A stretch of 64,000 nucleotides of DNA from Bacteroidia bacterium (GTDB taxonomy: Bacteria > Bacteroidota > Bacteroidia > B-17B0 > Aurantibacillaceae), in assembly GCA_016787705.1 (NCBI GenBank), contig JAEUTP010000020.1, positions 101,507 through 165,506 of the forward strand, written 5' to 3'. Every line of letters begins with the position of its first letter. Position 1 is the stretch's first letter. Shown piece by piece: positions 36,401 to 44,525 of this stretch. Position numbers and translations under genes: made by a program. The notes below the pieces were generated by a model. That model searched no databases. It was not told where the DNA came from and saw only the letters and a list, made by a program, of their open reading frames with translations.

Positions 36401-38288
36401 CGGCAGAGGCAAAACCGTTAGGTCCGGTTAAATTAATTGTACCGCCACCAGCTGTAAAGCTCAAAGTAGAACCTACACAAACGGGCGAGTTACTTGTAAG
36501 AGTAGCTGTTGGTGTATTTACAACCGTTACGCTTGAATTGGCCGTTGCCGTGCAACCTGCAACTGTTGTTACCGTAACTGTATAAACACCGTTCATAGCG
36601 GCTGTTGCGCCTGCAATAACAGGGTTTTGAACTGCTGATGTAAAACCAGCCGGACCGCTCCACGAATAACCTGTACCACCTGTTGCCGTTAAATTAATGT
36701 TTGAACCAAGACACGCCGTTGGACTATTGGTAACAATTACAGGTAAAGGATTAACTGTAATGGTTGCAATGGTTGTATTTGTACAACCACTGGCACTGGT
36801 GCCTGTTAAAGTATAAGTTGTTGTTATAGTTGGAAAAAAAGGTACGCCGTTTGTAATACCACCCGACCATGTATATGTAGAAGCACCAACACCGTTTAAA
36901 GTTGTTGATCCGCCCAAACAAACAGAAGAGTTAGTTGCCGTTGCGGAGATCGTTGGTGATACACCCGTTGTAACCACAAAACTACAAGAACCTGTATTTC
37001 CCGAAACATCGGTAGCAATATATGTTACTGTTGTATTACCAACGTTAAAAGTTGAACCGCTGGCATTATTGCTACCCGAACCTGTAGTGGCTCCGGAAAA
37101 TGAATACGTAACGGCAGGTGTTGGACAATTATCTAAAACCGAAACAGGTGCAATACCGTTTACTACCGAATTACACTGACTCACATTTGCTGGGCAGGTA
37201 ATTGTTGGAGATGTAACATCTTTTACCGTTACAGAAAACGAACAGTTTGTTGTATTACCAAAAGAATCTCCGGCAGTATAGGTTTGTACGGTTGTTCCAA
37301 CCGGAAAACTTGAATTGCTCACTAAACCTGCTGTAAGAACAGGAACCACTGTACTTGTTCCCCATGAAAAAACCACCTGGCCATGACCAGGATTAATACC
37401 TGTTGTACCCGATTGGCATGTACCTGCATTAAATGAAGCGCCACCGCCACCATTTCCACCACCAGGACCAACGTGCCCGCCACTACCACCACCTGAATAA
37501 CCGCCGCCGCCGCCGCCAACAACGTATGCCGAACCTTGTCCGCCACCACCATAACCGCCACGCGCAAAACTCCATGCAGCTACAAATCCTCCGGCACCAC
37601 CACCAATAAAGCTAATACCTCCGGAGCCTACAGCCCATCCATCAGTACCATTAGTATTTAACCCACCACCGGCACCCGATTGAAAAGGAGGGCCACCAAC
37701 GCTTCCACCATTACCACCTGTACCTCCGGCTCCACCACCGGCCCCACCGGCTCCACCTGTTGTTGTAATATTTCCATGTCTTGTAGTAGTTGATGTGGTT
37801 GCGCAGCTGCCACCACCCCCACCGGCAATAATAAGAGGAACGTTGGCTGTTGTAGTTACAAACGAACCGCCACCACCACCATTACCACCACCGGTGTTCA
37901 ATGAAGGGCGCTCGCCAACCAAAACTTTTAAATTTTGTCCCGGCGTAACGGCAAAGGTACCACGTAAACCGGCACCAAGACCGGGCGTGTAGGTTGAACT
38001 GGGATGCCAGCCACCTTCGGCACCTTTACATAAAATGTTGATAGATGTTATTCCGGCAGGTACAACAAAAGTTTGCATGGTGCCCGTATAATTAAATGTT
38101 TGTGTACTTGAAGTACAATTTGAACAATTTACAGTTGGTGTTGTATATGCCACAACGGCATTACAGGCATTAGCTGCAGCGTTAACAGTAACACTGGGCG
38201 GACATGTCATTGTTAAACATTGAGCGTCTGTGTTTTTTATATTGAAAAAAAACAGTGTTACCGTAAGGCTAAATAAAACTTTTTTCAT
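33423..38288 (-). CDS. Large adhesin: Gly-rich domain, HYR-like, 12 Ig-like repeats, PKD, T9SS type B sorting domain
   Basis: 1,621 residues. After a signal peptide (about 1-22) comes a short HYR-like segment, then a striking glycine-rich domain (about 75-310). Two HYR-like domains follow (about 315-450; KDVTSPTITCPANVSQC). About 12 Ig-like repeats of ~78 residues form the body, each with a Cys near its start and the pattern S/T-W-S/T-G-P-x-G-F/Y, A/S-x-Q-N-P. Two PKD-like domains precede the type B sorting domain (FVPNSFTPNGDGINEIF, FDRWGQKLY, GGWDGTFQGK). Type B substrates leave by T9SS and often need a PorP/SprF partner. None is adjacent, but one lies at 49430. It is probably a surface adhesin of the SprB type. 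Confidence 0.88.
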   Translation of the reverse strand: MKKVLFSLTVTLFFFNIKNTDAQCLTMTCPPSVTVNAAANACNAVVAYTTPTVNCSNCTSSTQTFNYTGTMQTFVVPAGITSINILCKGAEGGWHPSSTYTPGLGAGLRGTFAVTPGQNLKVLVGERPSLNTGGGNGGGGGSFVTTTANVPLIIAGGGGGSCATTSTTTRHGNITTTGGAGGAGGGAGGTGGNGGSVGGPPFQSGAGGGLNTNGTDGWAVGSGGISFIGGGAGGFVAAWSFARGGYGGGGQGSAYVVGGGGGGYSGGGSGGHVGPGGGNGGGGASFNAGTCQSGTTGINPGHGQVVFSWGTSTVVPVLTAGLVSNSSFPVGTTVQTYTAGDSFGNTTNCSFSVTVKDVTSPTITCPANVSQCNSVVNGIAPVSVLDNCPTPAVTYSFSGATTGSGSNNASGSTFNVGNTTVTYIATDVSGNTGSCSFVVTTGVSPTISATATNSSVCLGGSTTLNGVGASTYTWSGGITNGVPFFPTITTTYTLTGTSASGCTNTTIATITVNPLPVIVTNSPTACLGSNINLTATGGTGYSWSGPAGFTSAVQNPVIAGATAAMNGVYTVTVTTVAGCTATANSSVTVVNTPTATLTSNSPVCVGSTLSFTAGGGTINLTGPNGFASAATNPTIPNVTALANGTYTLIVSAGTCTSSTTLPVTINALPVPLANSNSPVCVGQPINFTGAGGTTYTWTGPGSYSSTAQNPVIATAQSTNAGVYTLSVTSVAGCKNSTTTNLVINPLPVIVTNSPTACLGSNINLTSNGGTAYAWSGPSGFTSAVQNPVITGATAVMNGIYTVTVTSAAGCTASANASVTAVALPTAVLNSNSPVCLGGALTFTASGGTIALTGPNGFNSAATNPTITNVTAAANGVYTLVVTAGSCTATTTSSITINALPVPLANSNSPVCVGQAINFTGNGGTGYVWSGPGGYTSASQNPSIAVAQTTNAGVYTLTVTNANGCTNTITTNVTINPLPVIAALNNPTVCLGTTINLAANGGTGYSWTGPNGFTSAVQNPAIANATGAMAGPYTVVVTSAQGCTNSAISTVAVLPLPTPIIVTNTPCVGGTLNLQGSGASGYTWTGPNGFTSAVQNPNINNVTPAASGTYTLVASVGTCTASTTQAVTINTLPTPAAANNAPICETNNLILSGNGGTSYSWTGPLGFTSAVQNPTITNALNTHSGNYIVTVTGANGCQATATTVVNVLANPAALANGASVCFGQPANLTANGGTGYSWSGPNGFTSSLQNPTIPVVNNNTTGNYTVVVTAANTCTSVTVANIIANPLPVPTITVTSKTCLNGTVSLQGSPGFQIYQWSGPNGFLSNQANTTFNAITMNQAGVYVLSVSNNGGCTGSVSAVVNIDPLPTGVLVSDGKAACVPFCANFTVNSTGAPIVNTNWQLNNQTFVAPVLNYCFTQAGNYPVKASFTDANGCSNTATFAISAYASPRADFEFSPLKPIESIDNVIFTNTSGGSNQVGWSWHFVNNNGFISFNENTFYMFENAGDYPVALIVKNKWGCSDTVIKVVNVAEDQALFVPNSFTPNGDGINEIFQPKGKGFAQFNMQIFDRWGQKLYDSNEFSGGWDGTFQGKECKQDAYVWKIVVAYPQSKVKTYTGHVTLNR
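35332..36720 (-). repeat. Higher-order duplication inside the adhesin: two ~230-residue blocks of three Ig-like repeats
   Basis: The block at 36028-36720 (693 bases) and the block at 35332-36027 (696 bases) each encode three Ig-like repeats in the same order. The blocks start at the shared motif VTNSPTACLGSNINL and carry ALPVPLANSNSPVCVGQ at the third repeat. The DNA copies have diverged noticeably, so the duplication is not very recent. Confidence 0.75.
37330..38030 (-). other. Sequence encoding a glycine-rich domain of the adhesin
   Basis: About 230 codons with Gly runs such as GGGNGGGGGSF, IIAGGGGGS and GGGGGGYSGGGSGG. The spacing and interspersed aromatic residues resemble the glycine-rich (polyglycine II-like) domain known from receptor tyrosine kinases and some bacterial surface proteins. 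Confidence 0.6.
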
Positions 38289-38456
38289 GTAGATTAAATG
38301 ATATATAAATTTAGTTTAACCTTTCAAAACACCCTTATTTTTCAATAAGTAGAAAGCAGGCTTCACTCATTAAAAGATGTCTAAACTTTTAGTATAAATG
38401 CCAGTAAAAACAAATTGTTAATATTGTGTTCATTCATTTTTTATGCTAATTTTTCG

Positions 38457-38464
38457 TACCTTTG
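38457..38464 (+). promoter_or_regulatory. -7 element of clpS
   Basis: TACCTTTG matches TAnnTTTG and ends 19 bases before the ATG at 38484, which rules out the in-frame TTG at 38415. Confidence 0.5.
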
Positions 38465-38483
38465 CTTCTTAAATTTTTTATTC

Positions 38484-38774
38484 ATGAATCCATTCGAATC
38501 ACCAGATCTTCTTGAACAGGAAATAATTGAAGTTGTTTTAAAAGAGGAAGCAGTAAAAGCGCTCATACTTTATAATGACGATGTGAATACATTTGAATTT
38601 GTAACTGAATCGCTGATCAAAATTTGTAAGCATGATGCGATTCAGGCCGAACAATGCACCTACTTGGTACATTATACCGGCAAATGTGTTGTAAAAAATG
38701 GAACCTTTAAAAAATTAAAACCCCTTTGCGAAGCCTTATTAGAAAGAGGTTTATCTGCACAAATTGAAAATTAA
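38484..38774 (+). CDS. clpS: ATP-dependent Clp protease adaptor ClpS
   Basis: 96 residues from ATG 38484. The signature is LILYNDDVNTFEFVTESLIKIC, in which the NDD and following Thr form the rim of the N-degron pocket. H-x-x-G-K-C appears as VHYTGKCVVKNG, the turn contacting the Clp ATPase. Family members bind proteins with bulky N-terminal residues and hand them to ClpA or ClpC. The only Clp ATPase gene seen here is clpC, so ClpS probably works with it, as proposed for other ClpA-lacking bacteria. The gene has its own promoter, 49 bases before the M48 protease gene. Confidence 0.93.
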   Translation: MNPFESPDLLEQEIIEVVLKEEAVKALILYNDDVNTFEFVTESLIKICKHDAIQAEQCTYLVHYTGKCVVKNGTFKKLKPLCEALLERGLSAQIEN

Positions 38775-38823
38775 AAAACTTTGCTGGTATAAAAATTGCA
38801 TATACCGTATAAACTAAATTTAT

Positions 38824-39621
38824 ATGAAGAAAATAATTATTTCTGCATTTATTGTTTGTTCTTTATTTACATCGTGTCATAAAAATGCCGTAACCGGAAA
38901 ACGAGCGTTTACATTGTTACCTGAAAGTGAAATGATGGCCATGAGCTTTACCGAATATGATAAATTTTTGGCTGAACATCCACCTTTACCCGATACGGAT
39001 GAACGTGTGCAAATGGTAAAACGAAGCGGATCAAGAATTCAAAAAGCTGTAGAAAAATTTTACGCAGATAAAGGATTATCAAAAGAATTACAAGGCTTTA
39101 ACTGGACGTTTAATGTTGTTGATGAAAATACTGTTAATGCCTGGTGTATGCCCGGCGGTAAAGTAGTTGTATATACAGGTATTTTGCCCGTAACGCAAAC
39201 CGAAGAAGCTTTAGCCGTTGTTATGGGACACGAAATTGCCCATGCTGTTGCGCGCCACGGTAATCAACGTATGAGCCAGGGTATATTAGTGCAAACAGGT
39301 GGCGCTGTTTTATCCGTTGCACTATCACAAAAACCAGCCGTAACACAACAATTATTTATGCAATCTTTTGGTGTTGCTTCTACATTGGGAACTTTAAAAT
39401 ATAGCAGAAGTCACGAAACAGAAGCTGATAAAATGGGTTTAATATTTGCCGCCATGGCAGGTTATAATCCAGAGGTAGCAGTAGATTTTTGGACAAGGAT
39501 GTCGCAGGGCGGCGGACAAAAACCACCTGAGTTATTAAGTACCCATCCAAGTGATGAAACACGTATAAAAGATCTGAAAGCGTTTATGCCGGAGGCTAAG
39601 AAATATTATAAGCCACAATAA
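38824..39621 (+). CDS. M48-family metalloprotease lipoprotein
   Basis: 265 residues. A lipoprotein signal ends at the lipobox LFTSC (Cys19), so the mature protein is lipid-anchored in the periplasm or outer membrane. The zinc motif is H136-E-I-A-H140 in MGHEIAHAVARH, with the third ligand Glu in SHETEADKMG. STHPSDETRIKDL near the end is the conserved C-terminal motif. It fits the YcaL/LoiP/BepA group of M48 peptidases, which degrade misassembled outer-membrane proteins. It follows clpS by 49 bases and may share its transcript. The exact substrate is not shown by the sequence. Confidence 0.92.
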   Translation: MKKIIISAFIVCSLFTSCHKNAVTGKRAFTLLPESEMMAMSFTEYDKFLAEHPPLPDTDERVQMVKRSGSRIQKAVEKFYADKGLSKELQGFNWTFNVVDENTVNAWCMPGGKVVVYTGILPVTQTEEALAVVMGHEIAHAVARHGNQRMSQGILVQTGGAVLSVALSQKPAVTQQLFMQSFGVASTLGTLKYSRSHETEADKMGLIFAAMAGYNPEVAVDFWTRMSQGGGQKPPELLSTHPSDETRIKDLKAFMPEAKKYYKPQ

Positions 39622-39694
39622 CATGTCTTAATTCTATGTAAGCAAACTAAGTTTAGTAAGAAAAATAAAACTATGTTTCTAATTGGTTAAATTC

Positions 39695-41041
39695 TTAAAC
39701 GAGTATGTTTTCGCTAATGACGCAACTCATATTTCCTTCTTCATCAAAATCGCCAACAGTAATACTTACAGGTGTATTGCATAAGTTAATATCAAAAGGA
39801 AATTTAACTTTCACGTAATTTTGTGTGAAACCATACATAAATCCGTTTTTATTTTCATGTTCAAAAATAACAGTTGATGTTTTACCTTTTTGTTTCTCAT
39901 AAAAGGCACGTAATTTTTTTGCAGATAAAATGCGCAGCATTTTATTACGACGTTTGCGCTCTGCCATCGGAACCGGATTTTGCATTAAGATAGCTTCGGT
40001 ATTATTTCGCTCACTATAGGTAAATACATGCAAATATGAAATATCCAAGGCATTGATAAAATTGTAAGTTTCTAAAAACTCTTCTTCCGTTTCTCCCGGA
40101 AAACCAACAATTACATCTACCCCAATACAACAATCGGGCATCAGGCCTTTAATTTTCGCAACCCTGTCAGAGTATAATTCGCGCTGGTAACGGCGTTTCA
40201 TACGCTTTAAAACAGCATTACTTCCACTTTGCAGCGGAATATGAAAATGAGGTACAAATAAATTAGAAACAGAAACAAATTCAATTATTTCGTCTTTTAA
40301 TAAATTAGGTTCAATAGAAGAAATACGAAAACGCTCAATACCCTTTACATTATCTAATTCCTTAACAAGATCTAAAAAAGTATATTCTTTTCTTTTCTTA
40401 ACATCACCATCAATAGTTTGTCCGTAACCAAAATCACCGATGTTTACACCTGTTAAAACAATTTCTTTTACACCGCTTGCTGCTATTTTATTGGCATTGG
40501 CAATTACATTCTCAACAGTATCGCTCCTGCTCTTTCCTCTTGCTAAAGGTATGGTGCAAAAGGTACAGCTGTAATCACAACCATCCTGCACTTTTAAGAA
40601 CGAGCGGGTTCTGTCGCCAACGCTATAAGCATCCACAAAAAAATCGGCTTCAGATATTTCGCAATTATGAATTTGTGTATGTGTACTTTTTCCTGAAAAA
40701 TTTATATAATTCAGCAATTTAAATTTTTCAGTTGCACCTAAAACAACATCTACGCCTTCAATTTTAGAGATCTCTTCCGGTTTTAATTGTGCGTAACAAC
40801 CTACAACAGCTACAAAAGCTTCAGGATTTTTAGAAAGGGCATTCTTTACAATAGATCTACATTCCTTATCTGCATTTTCAGTAACCGAACAGGTGTTTAT
40901 CACATAAACATCTGCAGCCTCAGAAAAATCCTTTTTTATAAACCCTTTTTCAAAAAACAAACGGGCAATAGTAGATGTTTCCGAAAAATTCAGTTTACAT
41001 CCTAAAGTATGAAAAGCTACCGTTTTATTATCGAAAGACAT
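39695..41041 (-). CDS. mtaB: tRNA methylthiotransferase MtaB
   Basis: 448 residues from ATG 41041. Longer in-frame starts exist but run into the purB promoter region and lack homology. The UPF0004 domain shows three cysteine motifs for the auxiliary [4Fe-4S] cluster: TLGCKLN, VINTCSVTENAD and VVGCYAQ. The radical-SAM cluster is C-x3-C-x2-C in GCDYSCTFCTIP. A C-terminal TRAM domain follows. CGCK-type first motif and short length point to MtaB, which adds a methylthio group to t6A37 of tRNAs reading ANN codons, rather than MiaB or RimO. It is divergent from purB. Confidence 0.92.
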   Translation of the reverse strand: MSFDNKTVAFHTLGCKLNFSETSTIARLFFEKGFIKKDFSEAADVYVINTCSVTENADKECRSIVKNALSKNPEAFVAVVGCYAQLKPEEISKIEGVDVVLGATEKFKLLNYINFSGKSTHTQIHNCEISEADFFVDAYSVGDRTRSFLKVQDGCDYSCTFCTIPLARGKSRSDTVENVIANANKIAASGVKEIVLTGVNIGDFGYGQTIDGDVKKRKEYTFLDLVKELDNVKGIERFRISSIEPNLLKDEIIEFVSVSNLFVPHFHIPLQSGSNAVLKRMKRRYQRELYSDRVAKIKGLMPDCCIGVDVIVGFPGETEEEFLETYNFINALDISYLHVFTYSERNNTEAILMQNPVPMAERKRRNKMLRILSAKKLRAFYEKQKGKTSTVIFEHENKNGFMYGFTQNYVKVKFPFDINLCNTPVSITVGDFDEEGNMSCVISENILV

Positions 41042-41151
41042 GGGTGCAAAAATACTAAATTTATCACTAAATACTTCCAACATCTTTGGTATAAAGCTAT
41101 TATCAACCAAAAAAGATATGATGACATAAACAAAAACTCGTGTTTTTATAG

Positions 41152-41159
41152 TAAATTTG
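41152..41159 (+). promoter_or_regulatory. -7 element of purB
   Basis: TAAATTTG matches TAnnTTTG, 15 bases before the ATG at 41175. The earlier in-frame ATG at 41157 overlaps it and is rejected. Confidence 0.5.
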
Positions 41160-41174
41160 TTCTTTATCTTAATT

Positions 41175-42530
41175 ATGGAATTAACAGCTTTAACAGCCAT
41201 ATCACCTATTGATGGTCGCTATAGAAAAACTACCGAACCGTTAGACGTTTATTTTTCTGAATTTGGTTTAATTAAATACCGCGTGTTGGTAGAGATTGAA
41301 TACTTTATAGCATTATCAGAATTTGGTTTACCTCAGTTACCGCCAATTGATGTTTCAAAAAAAACGGCTTTAAAAAAAATATACCAGGAGTTTTCAATTG
41401 AAGATGCTTTAAAAATTAAAGAAACAGAAAAAACAACCAATCACGATGTAAAAGCGGTTGAGTATTTTATTAAAGATAAATTAAATGAAATTGGTTTGAA
41501 CCAATTTACCGAATTTGTTCATTTTGGATTAACATCGCAGGATATTAATAATACCAGCATTCCTCTGTCGTTAAAAGACGCTACCAACCAGCAATTAATT
41601 CCTTCAATAAATAATATTATTGAAAAAATAACTGAGTTAAGCAAAGAATGGAAAGACGTTTCTTTGCTTGCAAAAACTCACGGCCAACCCGCTTCGCCAA
41701 CAAAATTAGGAAAAGAGATGTATGTGTTTGTTGAACGTATGAGTGTTCAGTTAAAGCAATTAAAAAGTGTTCCTTTCTCTGCAAAATTTGGTGGTGCTAC
41801 AGGTAATTTTAACGCACATCAGATTTCGTATCCGGAAAAAAACTGGGTTGAGTTTGGAAATAATTTTGTAAATACTATTCTTGAATTAAACCGTTCTCAG
41901 TTTACCACACAAATAGAACATTATGATAACATTGGTGCTTATTGCGACGCTTTAAAACGTATCAACACTATTTTAATTGATTTTAGTCGTGATGTTTGGA
42001 CTTATGTAAGTATGGAATATTTTAAACAAAAATTAAAGGCGGGAGAGATTGGCTCATCTGCTATGCCGCACAAAGTAAACCCAATTGATTTTGAAAATGC
42101 AGAAGGAAATTTAGGAATTGCCAATGCATTGTTGGAGCATTTATCATCTAAATTACCGGTGTCGAGATTGCAACGTGACCTTACAGACAGCACTGTTCTT
42201 AGAAATTTAGGCAACCCGCTCGCCCACTCTTTAATTGCTTATTCAAGTATTTTAAAAGGATTGAACAAGTTGATCTTAAACGAGAAAGCATTACAACACG
42301 ATCTTGAAAATAACTGGGCCGTTGTTGCAGAGGCAATACAAACCGTTTTAAGACGCGAAGGCTATCCAAAACCTTACGAAGCATTAAAAGACCTTACAAG
42401 AACAAATACGCATATTACACAAGCCTCTTTAATTGCATTTATTGATGATTTAAATGTATCGGAAGAAGTAAAAAAAGAATTAAAAAATATTACACCGCAT
42501 AATTACACCGGTATCCATCCTGTATTTTAA
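41175..42530 (+). CDS. purB: Adenylosuccinate lyase
   Basis: 451 residues starting MELTALTAISPIDGRY. The superfamily signature loop is SSAMPHKVNPIDFENAEGN, with the catalytic Ser. Other motifs are TNHDVKAVEYF, HFGLTSQDINNT with the catalytic His region, KTHGQPASPTKLGKE, and the C-terminal RREGYPKPYEALKDLTR. Its size and motifs match the E. coli-type PurB. It cleaves SAICAR and adenylosuccinate, releasing fumarate, in purine synthesis. The small conserved gene at 42534 starts 3 bases after its stop, so the two are an operon. Confidence 0.97.
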   Translation: MELTALTAISPIDGRYRKTTEPLDVYFSEFGLIKYRVLVEIEYFIALSEFGLPQLPPIDVSKKTALKKIYQEFSIEDALKIKETEKTTNHDVKAVEYFIKDKLNEIGLNQFTEFVHFGLTSQDINNTSIPLSLKDATNQQLIPSINNIIEKITELSKEWKDVSLLAKTHGQPASPTKLGKEMYVFVERMSVQLKQLKSVPFSAKFGGATGNFNAHQISYPEKNWVEFGNNFVNTILELNRSQFTTQIEHYDNIGAYCDALKRINTILIDFSRDVWTYVSMEYFKQKLKAGEIGSSAMPHKVNPIDFENAEGNLGIANALLEHLSSKLPVSRLQRDLTDSTVLRNLGNPLAHSLIAYSSILKGLNKLILNEKALQHDLENNWAVVAEAIQTVLRREGYPKPYEALKDLTRTNTHITQASLIAFIDDLNVSEEVKKELKNITPHNYTGIHPVF

Positions 42531-42533
42531 ATC

Positions 42534-42995
42534 ATGAGCAGAGCCTGGGTATATATCATTAGCAAAAAACTTTCAGCACAAGAATTAAATGCTTTAAAAG
42601 AAGCAGGTAATGCTTTTGTAACGAGTTGGACAGCGCACGAACAGCAATTAACAGCTGGCTTCGAGATTTTTAAAGACAGAATTATTGTTGTAAAAGTAAA
42701 TGAAGAAGTTACTGGCGCCAGCGGATGTAGTATTGACAAGCTAACCCGTTTTATTAAAGATGCTGAAAAACAATTTAATATCGAATTACTGAATCGCTTG
42801 TTGGTTGCATACAAAAATGATAATGAAGTTGAAGTTGTTCATTCATCAAAAATAAAAGAATTACTTTCTGAAAATAAGATCACTGAAAATACCAGTGTTT
42901 ACAATACGTCTATTCTCATGCAAAACGAATTAAATGATTGGGAGCAACCGTTGAAAGAAACATGGTTGAATAAATATTTGGTCAAGAGTATTTAA
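42534..42995 (+). CDS. Conserved Bacteroidota protein (often labelled 'ABC transporter ATPase')
   Basis: 153 residues, cytoplasmic. It contains WVYIISKKLSAQELNAL, a central SWTAHEQQLTAGFEIFKDRIIVVKV, and GASGCSIDKLTRFIKDAEKQFN. I recognise this pattern from Bacteroidota genomes, where the family is often called an ABC transporter ATPase. It has no Walker A motif, signature motif or Walker B, so that label is wrong. The W-x-A-H and the GCSID motif are the most conserved parts and could form an active or binding site. It is linked to purB by a 3-base gap. Function unknown. Confidence 0.75.
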   Translation: MSRAWVYIISKKLSAQELNALKEAGNAFVTSWTAHEQQLTAGFEIFKDRIIVVKVNEEVTGASGCSIDKLTRFIKDAEKQFNIELLNRLLVAYKNDNEVEVVHSSKIKELLSENKITENTSVYNTSILMQNELNDWEQPLKETWLNKYLVKSI

Positions 42996-43003
42996 TGCTT
43001 TTT

Positions 43004-43161
43004 GCCACTAATTTCACCAATCACACTAAATTTATTTTTATTTTGCTCACCAATTAGCGAAATTTATTTTTAAATCAATTAATGATTTAAAATAAAAATT
43101 ACACCAAATAAACTCATTGTTTACATTCTAATGATTTTATGAAATTCGTGTAATTAGTGGC
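43004..43161. repeat. Long inverted repeat with GCCACTAATT ends
   Basis: GCCACTAATT (43004-43013) and AATTAGTGGC (43152-43161) are exact inverted copies; similarity extends inwards (TTCACCAAT against TACACGAAT on the other strand). It fills the gap between two convergent genes. It is a different family from the elements at 22187 and 23142. No coding sequence or T-run terminator is visible in it. Confidence 0.6.
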
Positions 43162-43173
43162 TTATTTTCTTCA

Positions 43174-43701
43174 TCAGTATTCCAAAAAGCCCTGTATTTG
43201 TGCTTCACATGCAGCCTGCTGAGATTCATTAGTAAAATTACCTTCAGTATTTGTAATTTTATCAACCACCGAAATTGGTAAACGGTTATGATAAACATGC
43301 ATTTTTAAATAAGATAAAATTCCGGTAAGATGGTCTAACCCTCTTAAATTACCTGCTCTGCCGGTAGAAACGCCAACCAAGCAGGCATCTTTAAAATTCC
43401 AGTCTTTAGGATGTATACTATCCAAAAAAGTTTTTAAAATGCCAGGGAAACTGCCATTGTATTCGGGTACAACAAAAATAAATTTCTGGTTATTGACCAC
43501 ATATTCAGCTAAGAATTTATCATAAGCGGGGCTCCTTTTGCCAAAAACTTCAGCAAAAGCAATGTTTTCAGGTAAAATTGCCAGATCTAAAATTTTAACA
43601 TCTACATTTTTAGAACGCAGTATGGCCTCATATATTTTACTCACCTTTAAGGTGTTACTGTTTGGGCGATTGGTACAGCTTACAACAACTATTTCTTCCA
43701 T
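43174..43701 (-). CDS. NADPH-dependent FMN reductase family protein
   Basis: 175 residues with a flavodoxin-like fold. The FMN-phosphate loop is CTNRPNSNTLKVS at the N-terminus. FVVPEYNGSFPGILKTFLD is the hallmark of the NADPH-dependent FMN reductase family. VGVSTGRAGNLRGLDHL is the third flavin-contact region. Such enzymes reduce FMN, quinones or nitro/azo compounds using NAD(P)H in the cytoplasm. Its neighbours give no hint of the electron acceptor. It ends just inside an inverted repeat region. Confidence 0.87.
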   Translation of the reverse strand: MEEIVVVSCTNRPNSNTLKVSKIYEAILRSKNVDVKILDLAILPENIAFAEVFGKRSPAYDKFLAEYVVNNQKFIFVVPEYNGSFPGILKTFLDSIHPKDWNFKDACLVGVSTGRAGNLRGLDHLTGILSYLKMHVYHNRLPISVVDKITNTEGNFTNESQQAACEAQIQGFLEY

Positions 43702-43819
43702 AAAAATTTATTAACACAATGCACTTTTCTTTCAACGCATTGTTAAAAACTAACACTGCTAAAAGTGCCTAATAATCTTAATTTTACAAAAAACAATTTT
43801 ACCCAATTATCTGCATTTT

Positions 43820-44500
43820 ATGAACATTACGTACTACGGACATTCCTGCTTTGGTGTTGAAATAAACGGAAAGCATTTATTGTTTGATCCTTTTATTAGT
43901 GCTAACGAGCTGGCAAGGGGAATTGACGTAAATACAGTACCAGCGGATTATATTTTGATAACCCATGGTCATAACGACCACATTGCGGATGCAGAAAGTA
44001 TTGCAAAAAGAACAGGGGCCAAAATTGTTTGTAACTGGGAGATATACGTTTGGCTTGAGAAAAAAGGGATTGAAAATATACGTCCAATGAATATTGGCGG
44101 CAAAATGAAATTTGATTTTGGAAGTGTTAAATGCGTTGTAGCTCAGCATAGCAGCAGTTTACCAGACGGCAGTTACGGCGGCAACCCAATGGGTTTTGTG
44201 ATAGAAAGCAGCGAAGGAAATTTTTACTACGCGGGCGATACAGCACTAACATACGACATGAAATTAATTGGCGATTACAGGAGCATTGACTTCGCGTTTT
44301 TACCTATTGGCGATAACTTTACAATGGGTGTAGATAATGCGATTATTGCCAGCGATTTTATAAAATGTAACGATATCATTGGAATGCATTATGATACATT
44401 TGGATATATCATGATCGATCAACATGAAGCTATCTCAAAATTTGGCAGATCAGGAAAAGAATTAACCCTGATGGAAATAGGAAGTACTTTAAAAAAATAA
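43820..44500 (+). CDS. UPF0173-type metal-dependent hydrolase (MBL fold)
   Basis: 226 residues. It begins ITYYGHSCFGVEINGKHLLFDPF and has the metal-binding THGHNDH motif (H-x-H-x-D-H), then a later His in VVAQHSSSLPDG, YYAGDTALTYD with the bridging Asp, and GMHYDTFGYI with a final His. This set identifies the UPF0173 branch of the metallo-beta-lactamase fold (L-ascorbate lactonase UlaG-like). The physiological substrate is unknown. It lies 25 bases upstream of parA on the same strand, so it may lead the par transcript. Confidence 0.87.
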   Translation: MNITYYGHSCFGVEINGKHLLFDPFISANELARGIDVNTVPADYILITHGHNDHIADAESIAKRTGAKIVCNWEIYVWLEKKGIENIRPMNIGGKMKFDFGSVKCVVAQHSSSLPDGSYGGNPMGFVIESSEGNFYYAGDTALTYDMKLIGDYRSIDFAFLPIGDNFTMGVDNAIIASDFIKCNDIIGMHYDTFGYIMIDQHEAISKFGRSGKELTLMEIGSTLKK

Positions 44501-44525
44501 TAACGGAACATAAATACATAGCACC

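Noticed and set aside
34400..36760. CRISPR-like or minisatellite array
   Set aside because: The periodicity is in coding DNA, about 230 bases per unit, and reflects Ig-like protein repeats; there are no short identical repeats with unique spacers.
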